This document shows, piece by piece, positions 7,534-14,795 of a stretch of DNA of 16,577 nucleotides. The stretch's first letter is position 1, and every line of letters begins with the position of its first letter. The position numbers were made by a program, and so were the translations under genes. The DNA comes from Acidobacteriaceae bacterium (GTDB taxonomy: Bacteria > Acidobacteriota > Terriglobia > Terriglobales > Acidobacteriaceae), in the NCBI GenBank assembly GCA_030042915.1, contig JASHYS010000270.1, positions 1-16,577 of the forward strand, written 5' to 3'. The notes below the pieces were generated by a model. The model saw only the letters and a program-made list of their open reading frames with translations. It ran no database searches and was not told the origin of the DNA.

Positions 7534-7857
7534 CACTAGAACGCTAGCACATCGGTTGGGAGCGGAGTTTTTCGCGATCACGTACCCGGCTTCACCCGTT
7601 CCGTTTCTCGACAAAGACGGCAAGTTAGCGTGCGCTCAAGCGCACGTTGGCGAGTTAGCGAGTTAGCACGCGTCTGAGTCGACAGTGCCGGGCGCCATAG
7701 TCAATGCGGTAGCGCGATCGCTTTGGTTTCCATCCGCAAATTATTTCCCATGATGCAGCCGAGCCAATTAACATGGTGCGCCGGAGGCCTGTTTCCACCG
7801 GTTGGTCCGGCAAGAACTCAGTGAGCGGCCGCCGCTTGAGGCCTTCCAGAGGGTCCC
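7534..7857. other. Divergent intergenic region between the MFS transporter and GH106-like genes
   Basis: 324 nt separating divergent starts. It holds a repeat cluster at 7622-7675 with a perfect 7-bp hairpin, and an 8-bp palindrome GCGATCGC near 7715. No convincing -35/-10 pair was found on either strand, and no small ORF is supported by a ribosome binding site. Any shared regulator of the two genes would be expected to bind here. Confidence 0.5.
7622..7675 (+). repeat. AGTTAGCG repeat cluster with embedded hairpin
   Basis: The word AGTTAGCG or AGTTAGCA occurs three times (at about 7623, 7652 and 7660), the last two in tandem with period 8. Between them lies the perfect hairpin CGTGCGC (7629-7635) and GCGCACG (7640-7646) with loop TCAA. 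The words are related to the period-9 array behind the TonB-receptor gene. Here the cluster is in a divergent promoter region and not behind a stop codon. Confidence 0.55.
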
Positions 7858-10671
7858 ATGATCCGACGTTGCTCAATTCCGCGCCTCTCTCGTCTTTTTT
7901 CCCTTGCGGTCGCTGTAGCCGCACTGAAGTTGCCCATCGCCGCGCAGCAGCAGCCGTCCCAGCCGGCCTCGCTGGCCTCAATGCGCGCCGCTTTTGAGAA
8001 TCCGCCGGGCGATGCGCGGCCCATGATGCGCTGGTGGTGGTTCGGGCCGGCGGTGGAGAAGACTGAACTGGCGCGCGAGCTGCGCACCATGAAGGCGGGC
8101 GGAATCGGCGGCGCAGAAATTCAGCCGGTGTACGCGCTGGAGCTCGACGATCCGCAAAAGGGATTTCGCAATCTGCCGTATCTCTCGAAGGATTTTCTCG
8201 ACATGGTGAGCTTTACCGCGCAGACGGCGCACGATCTCGGGCTGCGCCTGAATCTTACCTTGGGCAGCGGCTGGCCTTATGGCGGATCGTATGTGCCGGT
8301 AAGCGATGCGGCGGGCCGCTTGCGCATTGTGGCCGACGCCATACCGCCGGACGCCACTTCCCTTCCCGTTCCCTCGATTCGCAATGGCGAAAAACTGCTG
8401 GCTGTGTTTCTGGCCGCCGGAACGCCGAGCGAGTACGACGCGGTACACGTGCAACAGCTCAATTCCATTAGCAACTACCGGCTCGATCTTCCCGCCGGCA
8501 TCTCGGGGCCGCATGTGGCACTGTTTTTCATCTCCAGCCGGACCGGACAACAAGTAAAGCGCGCCGCGGTGGGCGCGGAGGGTTTCGTGCTCGATCACTT
8601 CAGCATGGACGCGATTGAGAATCACATCAAGCACGTGGCCGATCCGTTGATTGAGGCTTGCGGGGCCAATGTCCCCTACTCGGTGTTCAGCGACAGTCTC
8701 GAGGTATACGAATCGGACTGGACTGCCAATTTCCTTGAGGAGTTTCGCGCGCGGCGCGGATACGATTTGACGCCGCATCTACCCGAACTGGTGGCCGGCA
8801 GCGGAGCCGAAGCCGTCGATTTGCGCTACGACTGGGGACGCACGTTGGCCGAGCTGATTGACGAGAATTATCTGACGCCGTTGAATACGTGGGCGCGCGA
8901 GCACCACACCAAGTTCCGCTCGCAAAGCTACGGGCAGCCGGCGGTGACGCTCTCAAGCAACGCGCTGGTCGATCTGCCCGAGGGCGAAGGCTCGCAGTGG
9001 CGCGGACCATTTTCGTTTACGCGCTGGGCCACGTCGGCGAGCCACGTGTACGGCCGGCCCATCACGTCTTCGGAGACGTGGACGTGGCTGCATTCCCCTT
9101 CGTTCCGCGCCACGCCGCTGGACATGAAGGCCGAGGCCGACACGTTTTTCCTGCAAGGCATCAATCAGCTGGTGGGCCACGGCTGGCCGTATTCGCCGCC
9201 CTCGGCGGGCGACCCCGGCTGGTCGTTTTACGCCGCGGCGGTCTTCAACGACCACAACCCGTGGTGGATTGTGATGCCGGACGTAACCGGCTACCTGACG
9301 CGCATGAGTTATGTGCTGCGCCAGGGCAAGCCGGCCGACGATATCGCGGTCTTCCTGCCTGAAGAAGACGCACAGGGGCGATTCCGGCCCGGACATGTTT
9401 CCGTTACCGACGAGATGGCGAGATTGCTCGGGCCCGAGCTTCCATCACAACGACAAGGACCCGTCGTTGGGGAACCCGGGGTCGCGCCCGCGATTCTCGA
9501 CGCGGGTTACAATTTCGACTTCATTGATTCTGCCGCCATCGACAAAGTGGGCATCAACTATGCGGTACTGGTGCTGCCGGACGTGGAGCGAATTCCGCTG
9601 GCAACGTATCGAAAGATCGAGGCGTACGCGCGCGGCGGCGGCATGGTGATTGCGGTCAACAGGCCGCCTCGGCGGGCGCCGGGCTACATGGAGTCGCCGC
9701 ATGATACGGCGGGCGTAGCGCAGATTTCGCACGATCTGTTCGCGGCGGATGCGAAGAACGCGAAATTGGCGGCCGGCGCGGCGGACCTGGCTGCGGCGAT
9801 TGGCGCGGCGCTCAAGCCCGACGTTGAAATTTCCCCGGCTGCCCCCACGGTGGGCTTTATTCATCGCAAGCTGGCGGATGCCGATGTTTATTTTGTTGCT
9901 AACACCGACAACCAGCCGCACGCGTTCGACGCCACTTTCCGCACCGATAGACCCGGCGCGGAGTTGTGGGATGCGATGAGCGGCCAGATCACGAGCTATG
10001 GCGCGCGCAAAACGCTCCATTTCTCCCTTGCTCCGTACGAATCGCGCGTGGTGGTTTTCAGCGACCATGTGACCCCGCCTCCCATGCAGCCCGCAACCAC
10101 TGCCTTCGATGCCATCGATCTCTCGCGCGACTGGAATGTGACCTTCGACAAAACCGGAACCAGGGAGAGCATGGCGTCGCTGCACTCGTGGGCCGACGAT
10201 GAAGCCGAGAGATATTACTCCGGCACGGTGACCTACGAGCGCAGCATTGAACTTCCCGACGCACTGGCGCAGGCCCGAGGCGTTTACCTGGATTTCGGCG
10301 TGGGCACGCCGGTCGAACGCACTCAACTGCACCAGGCGGGCACGCGCACCTGGTACGATCCACCGCTGCGCGAAGCGGCAGTGGTGTATGTGAACGGCAA
10401 GCGCGCGGGAGCGGTGTGGCATCCGCCATTCGCCCTCGATGTGACGCCGCTGCTGCATGCCGGATCGAACGAACTGAAGATTGTGGTGGCGAACACGGCC
10501 ATTAACGAGCTGGCCGGACGCGCGGGGCCCGATTACCGCCTGCTCAACCTGCGCTACGGCGAAAAGTTCACGCCACAGGATATGGATCATTTGGAGCCGT
10601 TGCCGTCGGGCATCGTAGGGCGATTGCGCCTGGCATCTACGGCCGATGTGGAGAGGGAGAATCAGCCATGA
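7858..10671 (+). CDS. Exported glycoside hydrolase, GH106-like (alpha-L-rhamnosidase candidate)
   Basis: 937 residues with a Sec signal peptide (1-29, ending IAAQ). The start of the mature protein, with ARPMMRWWWFG at 53-63 followed by LRTMKAGGIGGAEIQPVY (75-92), is the hallmark entry into the GH106-type (beta/alpha)8 barrel. SDSLEVYESDWT contains Glu282 and ITSSETWTW contains Glu406, the positions expected for the catalytic pair. LTLGSGWPYGG (133-143) is another conserved block. The C-terminal part (about 745-937) reads as beta-sandwich or jelly-roll domains, with VYVNGKRAGAVWHPPFALD. GH106 enzymes cleave alpha-L-rhamnosides from plant polysaccharides such as rhamnogalacturonan. A weak AGAGGG precedes the ATG. 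The cupin gene 56 nt downstream is probably in the same transcript. Rhamnose specificity is inferred from the family; related uncharacterised glycosidases share this fold. Confidence 0.76.
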   Translation: MIRRCSIPRLSRLFSLAVAVAALKLPIAAQQQPSQPASLASMRAAFENPPGDARPMMRWWWFGPAVEKTELARELRTMKAGGIGGAEIQPVYALELDDPQKGFRNLPYLSKDFLDMVSFTAQTAHDLGLRLNLTLGSGWPYGGSYVPVSDAAGRLRIVADAIPPDATSLPVPSIRNGEKLLAVFLAAGTPSEYDAVHVQQLNSISNYRLDLPAGISGPHVALFFISSRTGQQVKRAAVGAEGFVLDHFSMDAIENHIKHVADPLIEACGANVPYSVFSDSLEVYESDWTANFLEEFRARRGYDLTPHLPELVAGSGAEAVDLRYDWGRTLAELIDENYLTPLNTWAREHHTKFRSQSYGQPAVTLSSNALVDLPEGEGSQWRGPFSFTRWATSASHVYGRPITSSETWTWLHSPSFRATPLDMKAEADTFFLQGINQLVGHGWPYSPPSAGDPGWSFYAAAVFNDHNPWWIVMPDVTGYLTRMSYVLRQGKPADDIAVFLPEEDAQGRFRPGHVSVTDEMARLLGPELPSQRQGPVVGEPGVAPAILDAGYNFDFIDSAAIDKVGINYAVLVLPDVERIPLATYRKIEAYARGGGMVIAVNRPPRRAPGYMESPHDTAGVAQISHDLFAADAKNAKLAAGAADLAAAIGAALKPDVEISPAAPTVGFIHRKLADADVYFVANTDNQPHAFDATFRTDRPGAELWDAMSGQITSYGARKTLHFSLAPYESRVVVFSDHVTPPPMQPATTAFDAIDLSRDWNVTFDKTGTRESMASLHSWADDEAERYYSGTVTYERSIELPDALAQARGVYLDFGVGTPVERTQLHQAGTRTWYDPPLREAAVVYVNGKRAGAVWHPPFALDVTPLLHAGSNELKIVVANTAINELAGRAGPDYRLLNLRYGEKFTPQDMDHLEPLPSGIVGRLRLASTADVERENQP

Positions 10672-10709
10672 CGATCGCATCGGCGTTACATTCTGAAGTG
10701 GATGATTAG
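10668..10709 (+). other. Possible 13-codon ORF coupled to the GH106-like gene
   Basis: ATGA at 10668-10671 overlaps the stop of the GH106-like gene, with AGGGAG (10654-10659) 8 nt upstream, a textbook coupled start. The frame runs only 13 codons (MTIASALHSEVDD) to a TAG at 10709. It could be a leader peptide, a decayed start of a lost gene, or chance. No similarity is recognised. Confidence 0.2.
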
Positions 10710-10727
10710 TCAACTGGGAGGTCAACC

Positions 10728-11213
10728 ATGAATCGCCGGGAATTATCTTCGCTGTTGTCTATGCTCGCTGCCGCTGCGGCGCTTGCGCCCCGAGCGCCGG
10801 GCCAGGCGCCGGCTGCATCCAACCCGGCGCCTGCGCAACAACCGGCAGCGCCCATGCAACTGCAGCCTCTTGTCTCGGGACGCTACCCGCAGATTGAGCC
10901 CGCGAATCCGCATCCTTCGCCGCGCATGTCGAAGCGATTCCTGATGGGCATGCTGCCCGACAACATTCGTCTTGAGGCGCACTTTACCCACCTTGCGCCC
11001 GGCGCGCCGCCCGAGCCGATTGGCACGCACAAGCACACCGAGATCTGGTTCATTCACGAAGGCACGGCGCGGCTGATGACCGCGGGCGTGACGCGCGACC
11101 TGGCGGCGGGCGAGATGGGCCTCTGCATTGCCGGCGATCAGCACACCATTTACAACGCCAGCCAGACAGAGCCGGCATCGTATTTTGTGCTGACGGTGGG
11201 ACCGCCGGAGTAA
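10728..11213 (+). CDS. Exported cupin-domain protein
   Basis: 161 residues. An N-terminal export signal MNRRELSSLLSML with an Ala-rich core runs to about 22; the paired Arg followed by Leu suggests the Tat route, which fits a metal-loaded cupin, but Sec is not excluded. A Pro/Ala linker follows (23-45). The single cupin domain spans about 80-158: motif 1 is GTHKHTEIWFIHEG (99-112) with metal ligands His101, His103 and Glu105; motif 2 is AGEMGLCIAGDQHTIYN (127-143) with His139. The function is unknown; small cupins bind or isomerise sugars or act as dioxygenases. GGGAGG 6 nt before the ATG fixes the start. It lies 56 nt after the GH106-like gene on the same strand, so a role beside the glycosidase is likely. 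A G-rich octamer array begins 4 nt after its stop. Confidence 0.84.
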   Translation: MNRRELSSLLSMLAAAAALAPRAPGQAPAASNPAPAQQPAAPMQLQPLVSGRYPQIEPANPHPSPRMSKRFLMGMLPDNIRLEAHFTHLAPGAPPEPIGTHKHTEIWFIHEGTARLMTAGVTRDLAAGEMGLCIAGDQHTIYNASQTEPASYFVLTVGPPE

Positions 11214-11217
11214 GGCA

Positions 11218-11271
11218 GGGATTAGGGGACCAGGGGCTGAGGGATTAAGGGGCGGGGGACTGAGGGACAAC
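11218..11271 (+). repeat. G-rich octamer tandem array after the stop codon (copy 2)
   Basis: It starts 4 nt after the TAA stop of the cupin gene. G-tracts of three to five recur at 11218, 11225, 11233, 11241, 11249, 11254 and 11264, mostly at 8-nt spacing, with units such as GGGGCTGA, GGGATTAA and GGGACTGA. This is the strongest G-quadruplex pattern in the window, on the coding strand of the cupin gene. It lies in the 69-nt gap between convergent genes. Confidence 0.82.
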
Positions 11272-11282
11272 GAGCACGCAGA

Positions 11283-13322
11283 TCAGGCCGTCAAGGCGTG
11301 CTCAGCGCTGTGGCGCTTTAAAGCCATCAGCTCCAGAGCGCGTTGGGCGATGTGCTCGGCGCTGACTTCGAACTCTTTCACCAGCTCCCAGGGCGCTCCC
11401 GATTCGCCAAACCGATCTTTGACGCCGATGGCGCCGGCCAGTACCGGTGCGCCATAGAGCGCGGGGCTGGTGGCAAGAATCAGGCTCACGCATCCGGCCA
11501 GCGCGCCGACCTGGTGTTCTTCAGCCGTCACCACGACGCCGGTCTCGCGCGCCGCGCGCACAATGGCCTCGGCGTCGATAGGTTTGAGCGTGTGCAGGTT
11601 CAGGATGCGCGTTTCGTAGCCGAATTCGCATTTCAAAATCCAGGCCGCGCGCATGGCTTCGGGCACCATGGGCCCGCAGGCGACGATGGTCAGGTCTTCG
11701 TCCTCGTTGGCGTACGACGAGGCGAGCCGAGTTTCAAAGGCGTCGACAAATTCGGCGTTCTGCGAGCGCAGGCGGATGAGATTCGCTTTGCCGAAGACGA
11801 ACGGAGTGGTTTCATGGGTCACGATGGGCGTGGCTTCACGCGCGAAGCGGATGTACTTTGGCCCCGCGTGCTCGAGAAGCAGATGCTGTGTAGCTTTGCG
11901 CGTCTCGATGGCGTCGCAGGGCACCACAACGGTCATGTTCGGCAGCCCAAGCATGGCGAAGAGATCTTCGAGCGCCTGGTGGGTTGCGCCGTCGGGGCCG
12001 ACCGAGACGCCGGCATGCGCGCCGGCCACAAGCACGTTGAGATTGGAATAGCAGACCGACACGCGGAGCTGGTCGAGATTGCGCGCGGCAGAAAACGTGG
12101 CGTAGGAGCCCAGAACCGGCAACCTGCCCTCGCGTGCCAGGCCCGCGGCCGCTGCTGTGGCGGACTGCTCCGCAATGCCCATGCTGATCCAGCGGTGCGC
12201 GCGCTCCGGCTTGCCCGAGTAAAAATCCCCAATGGTGATGGACCCCGAGATGTCGAGCCCGAGGCAAACCACGCGCTGGTCGTCGCCGCATTCGGCTAGC
12301 GCCCGGCCGAAACCCTTTCGCGTGGGCTCCATTTTCACTTTCATGGTGTCGCTCGCGTTCCACCAGTAGTCGCGCGAGTTGCGGGGCATGCGTGCCTCGA
12401 GCGCGCGCGATGCTTCGGCCTGCCAGCTCTTCGCCCTGGCGAGCAGGTCCTCCACAGGCAATGCTTGCGTGAGACCCAATTCCTCGAGCGCCTTGTCCAG
12501 TTCCTCGCGATTGGGCGCTTTGCCGTGCCAGCCGGGCTGTTCTTCCATGAAGCTCACGCCTTTGCCCTTGATGGTGTCGGCCAGAATGGCGACGGGTTTC
12601 CCGGTGAGAGCGCGCGCCTGCTCGAATGCGTCGACAATCTCGCTCATGTTGTGGCCGTCGATGCGCAGCACTTGCCAGCCGAAGGCCGCGTACTTGGCCG
12701 CGAGCGGCTCAACCTGCATGACGTCCTTCACCCAGCCGTCGATCTGAAGCCGGTTGCAGTCGACCACAGCGATGATGTTGTCGAGATGGAAGTGTCCGGC
12801 CTCCATGGCCGCTTCCCATACCTCGCCCTCCTGCTGCTCGCCGTCGCCCATCAGGCAGAAGATCTTGTGCTGTTTGCCGTCGATACGCGCGGCCAGCGCC
12901 ATGCCCACAGCTACGCTCAGTCCCTGGCCGAGGGAGCCGGAGGAGATCTCGACGCCGGGCAGCTTGAGCCAATGTGGATGGCCCTGGAACGGCGAGCCGA
13001 GCTTGCGCAGCGTGACCACATCCTGGATGGGGAAAAAGCCGGCGATGCCCAGCGAGACATAGAGCGCGGGCGCCTTATGGCCGGCCGACCATAGAATTCG
13101 GTCGCGATCGGGCCAATCGGGGTTCTTCGGGTCGTGCTCGGCGGCACGCAGATACAGCGCCGCCGCCAGGTCCATCATCGAAAGCGTTCCGCCGGCGTGG
13201 CCCGAGCCCGCCGCGCACAGAGCGACGAGATTATAGCCGCGCATGAGGCGCGCGGCTTCGCGCAGCTCGCCGAGCGAGTACAGTTTTGTGACCTGGCCGG
13301 TTTTCGAATCTCGAAGTGCCAT
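11283..13322 (-). CDS. tkt: Transketolase (thiamine diphosphate-dependent), full-length
   Basis: 679 residues from the chosen start; transfers two-carbon ketol units in the cytosolic pentose phosphate pathway. The N-terminal TPP domain carries SGHAGG (40-45), SAGHKAP (79-85), GHPHW (114-118), and the TPP/Mg motif from GDGEQQEGEVWEA (159-171) to CN at 189-190. The pyrimidine-binding domain holds the catalytic Glu385 in MGIAEQ. A C-terminal transketolase domain follows. GDGEQQEG, unlike the E. coli GDGCLMEG, is typical of split N-terminal transketolase subunits, so this looks like the two subunits in one chain. Start: AGAGGGA (minus strand) lies 8 nt before the ATG at 13322; an ATG at 13388 in the same frame has no ribosome binding site and would translate a hairpin. 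It follows the aminotransferase gene by 73 nt and is probably co-transcribed. Confidence 0.93.
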   Translation of the reverse strand: MALRDSKTGQVTKLYSLGELREAARLMRGYNLVALCAAGSGHAGGTLSMMDLAAALYLRAAEHDPKNPDWPDRDRILWSAGHKAPALYVSLGIAGFFPIQDVVTLRKLGSPFQGHPHWLKLPGVEISSGSLGQGLSVAVGMALAARIDGKQHKIFCLMGDGEQQEGEVWEAAMEAGHFHLDNIIAVVDCNRLQIDGWVKDVMQVEPLAAKYAAFGWQVLRIDGHNMSEIVDAFEQARALTGKPVAILADTIKGKGVSFMEEQPGWHGKAPNREELDKALEELGLTQALPVEDLLARAKSWQAEASRALEARMPRNSRDYWWNASDTMKVKMEPTRKGFGRALAECGDDQRVVCLGLDISGSITIGDFYSGKPERAHRWISMGIAEQSATAAAAGLAREGRLPVLGSYATFSAARNLDQLRVSVCYSNLNVLVAGAHAGVSVGPDGATHQALEDLFAMLGLPNMTVVVPCDAIETRKATQHLLLEHAGPKYIRFAREATPIVTHETTPFVFGKANLIRLRSQNAEFVDAFETRLASSYANEDEDLTIVACGPMVPEAMRAAWILKCEFGYETRILNLHTLKPIDAEAIVRAARETGVVVTAEEHQVGALAGCVSLILATSPALYGAPVLAGAIGVKDRFGESGAPWELVKEFEVSAEHIAQRALELMALKRHSAEHALTA

Positions 13323-13330
13323 GTTGGACT

Positions 13331-13337
13331 TCCCTCT
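13331..13337 (-). promoter_or_regulatory. Ribosome binding site that decides the transketolase start
   Basis: AGAGGGA on the minus strand, 8 nt upstream of the ATG at 13320-13322. It supports this start over the in-frame upstream ATG at 13388, which has none. Confidence 0.6.
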
Positions 13338-13348
13338 GAGGCTTCCCT

Positions 13349-13375
13349 CCCCGGTCTCAAAATCGAGACTCGGGG
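13349..13375. repeat. Hairpin between the aminotransferase and transketolase genes
   Basis: CCCCGGTCTC (13349-13358) pairs with GAGACTCGGGG (13365-13375) with one bulged base and a 6-nt A-rich loop on the plus strand. No T-tract follows on the minus strand. It may attenuate or process the transcript between the two genes, or be a dispersed repeat; the sequence alone cannot decide. Confidence 0.5.
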
Positions 13376-13395
13376 GCACCCCACCCATTACAGAA

Positions 13396-14589
13396 CTACA
13401 AATGCGCCTTGGCCCAAGCGTCGATGCGGCGCAGCGCCTCCGTCAGATTCTCCATGGAGTTGGCGACGCTGAACCGCAAGTAGCCCTCGCCGTAGCAACC
13501 GAACGCCGTACCCGCAAGCGCCGCCACGCCCGCCTCTTCGAGCAGCGCGTCGGCGAGCCGCTTCGACGGCCACGCCGTGCCGGTAACATTTGCGAAAACA
13601 TAGAACGCGCCTTTGGGCATGCGGGCGCTGAATCCGTGAATGCGGTTCAGCCCATCGACAAAGGCGCGGCTGCGGCGCTCAAACTCCGCGCGCATGGTAT
13701 CTACCGCGCTCTGGTCGCCGCGTAACGCCGCCAGCGCCGCGCGCTGCGTAAAGCTGGCCGTGCACGAGTTGGAGTTGGTCATCAGGCGAGTCATTTGCGC
13801 GGCCAGGTCGGCGCGCATCACGCCGTAGCCAATGCGCCATCCCGTCATGGCGTAGGTCTTGGAGAAGCCATCGAGCAGGATGGTGCGCTTCTTCATCCCG
13901 GGAAGGCTCATGATGGAAAACGGCTCGCCGGCAAACTGCAGACGGCTGTAAATCTCGTCGGCCAGCACCAGAATGTTGCGATCGCCAATGGCTGCGGCCG
14001 CGCGTTCGATATCGGCGCGGCTTAACACGCCGCCGGTAGGATTCTGCGGCGAGTTGAGGATGATGAGTTTCGTCCGGTCGGTGATGAGCTGCGCCATCTC
14101 GTCCACATCCATGGCGAAATCTCGCTCTTCGCGCAACGGGATGGGCACGGGCGTACCACCGGCGTAGTTGATCATCGACTCGTAAATGGGAAAACCAGGA
14201 TTGGGATAAATGACCTCATCGCCCTCTTCGACCAGCGCGAGCATGGAGTAAAACATGATGGGCTTGCCACCCGGCACTACCACCACCTCGTCGGGCTCGA
14301 CCGCGACGCGCCGCGTACGGCTCACATATTCCGCAATGGCTTCGCGCAGTTCCGGCAAACCGGCTGAGGGACCGTAGTGTGTCCATCCTTCGCGCAAGGC
14401 TGCGACAGCCGCTTCCACAATATGCGGCGGCGTGGCGAAGTCGGGCTCGCCGATTTCCAGATGAATCACACTCCTGCCTGTGCGCTCCAACGCCTTGGCC
14501 CGGCTGAGGACTTCGAAGGCGGTTTCGGTTCCCAGGCGCGCCGTGCGCCCGGCCAGAATCAGCTCGTGTTCCACCGCTTGGGTTGTCAT
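13396..14589 (-). CDS. Class I/II pyridoxal-phosphate aminotransferase
   Basis: 397 residues, the normal length for fold-type I aminotransferases of the aspartate/alanine (AspC-like, I-gamma) group; cytosolic. Visible residues: LEIGEPDF (44-51), HYGPSAGLPELREAIA (71-86), NSPQNPTGG with Asn183 for the cofactor ring, ADEIYS with Asp211 and Tyr214, the Schiff-base Lys244 in GFSKTYAMTGWRIGYG, and the substrate-carboxylate Arg near the C-terminus in YLRFSVA. The amino-acid specificity (aspartate, alanine, aromatic or other) cannot be fixed from motifs. Start: GGAG 8 nt before the ATG at 14589. A 35-residue upstream extension in frame, starting at 14694, is rejected because it would translate the promoter region. 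It is the first gene of a probable operon with transketolase, divergent from the phosphorylase gene. Confidence 0.92.
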   Translation of the reverse strand: MTTQAVEHELILAGRTARLGTETAFEVLSRAKALERTGRSVIHLEIGEPDFATPPHIVEAAVAALREGWTHYGPSAGLPELREAIAEYVSRTRRVAVEPDEVVVVPGGKPIMFYSMLALVEEGDEVIYPNPGFPIYESMINYAGGTPVPIPLREERDFAMDVDEMAQLITDRTKLIILNSPQNPTGGVLSRADIERAAAAIGDRNILVLADEIYSRLQFAGEPFSIMSLPGMKKRTILLDGFSKTYAMTGWRIGYGVMRADLAAQMTRLMTNSNSCTASFTQRAALAALRGDQSAVDTMRAEFERRSRAFVDGLNRIHGFSARMPKGAFYVFANVTGTAWPSKRLADALLEEAGVAALAGTAFGCYGEGYLRFSVANSMENLTEALRRIDAWAKAHL

Positions 14590-14668
14590 GTTGAACGCTC
14601 CAAATCGTTGACCGGGCGGGCGTGCGGCGAAGTACAGAACGTCCCCGGCCGGTCTTTGGCCGGATGGC

Positions 14669-14674
14669 ATTATA
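14669..14674 (-). promoter_or_regulatory. -10 element candidate for the aminotransferase-transketolase operon
   Basis: A perfect TATAAT on the minus strand (14674-14669). Expected transcription start is near 14662, giving a leader of about 70 nt. The -35 region at 17 nt spacing (ATTTTG) is weak, so an activator or an alternative -35 may be involved. A perfect 6-bp hairpin (14645-14650 with 14658-14663) would begin the leader. Confidence 0.45.
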
Positions 14675-14713
14675 CCCCTGGGGCAAAATCGCAAAATGTG
14701 ACGTATCGCACTG

Positions 14714-14729
14714 GACCGCGCGTGCGGTC
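14714..14729. promoter_or_regulatory. Perfect inverted repeat, operator candidate in the divergent region
   Basis: GACCGC (14714-14719) and GCGGTC (14724-14729) are separated by 4 nt, midway between the divergent aminotransferase and phosphorylase genes and upstream of the TATAAT. The geometry suits a dimeric regulator or a small hairpin. No regulator is encoded nearby. Confidence 0.3.
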
Positions 14730-14795
14730 ACCGCCTTTCTACACCCACGCGCCATGAGGCCGGACTGTAGAATGGCGAGAGCGAATCGTTCTGAA

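Noticed and set aside
7534..7623. TTG start at 7623 for the MFS transporter
   Set aside because: It would begin in a repeat, lacks a ribosome binding site, and adds 30 residues not typical of the family.
7711..7722. GCGATCGC palindrome as a regulatory site
   Set aside because: A single 8-bp palindrome is expected by chance in GC-rich DNA, and no paired site or promoter was found.
9445..10725. 426-codon open frame on the minus strand antisense to the GH106-like gene
   Set aside because: Arg/His-rich translation with no domain pattern, fully antisense to a gene with clear motifs; a high-GC shadow frame.
11343..12299. 318-codon plus-strand frame antisense to transketolase
   Set aside because: No recognisable domain and complete overlap with well-conserved transketolase motifs.
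13323..13388. ATG at 13388 as transketolase start
   Set aside because: No ribosome binding site, and the extension would translate the hairpin at 13349-13375; the ATG at 13322 has AGAGGGA at good spacing.
14622..14795. Long N-terminal extension of the phosphorylase
   Set aside because: It would translate the divergent promoter region and has no similarity to family N-termini.
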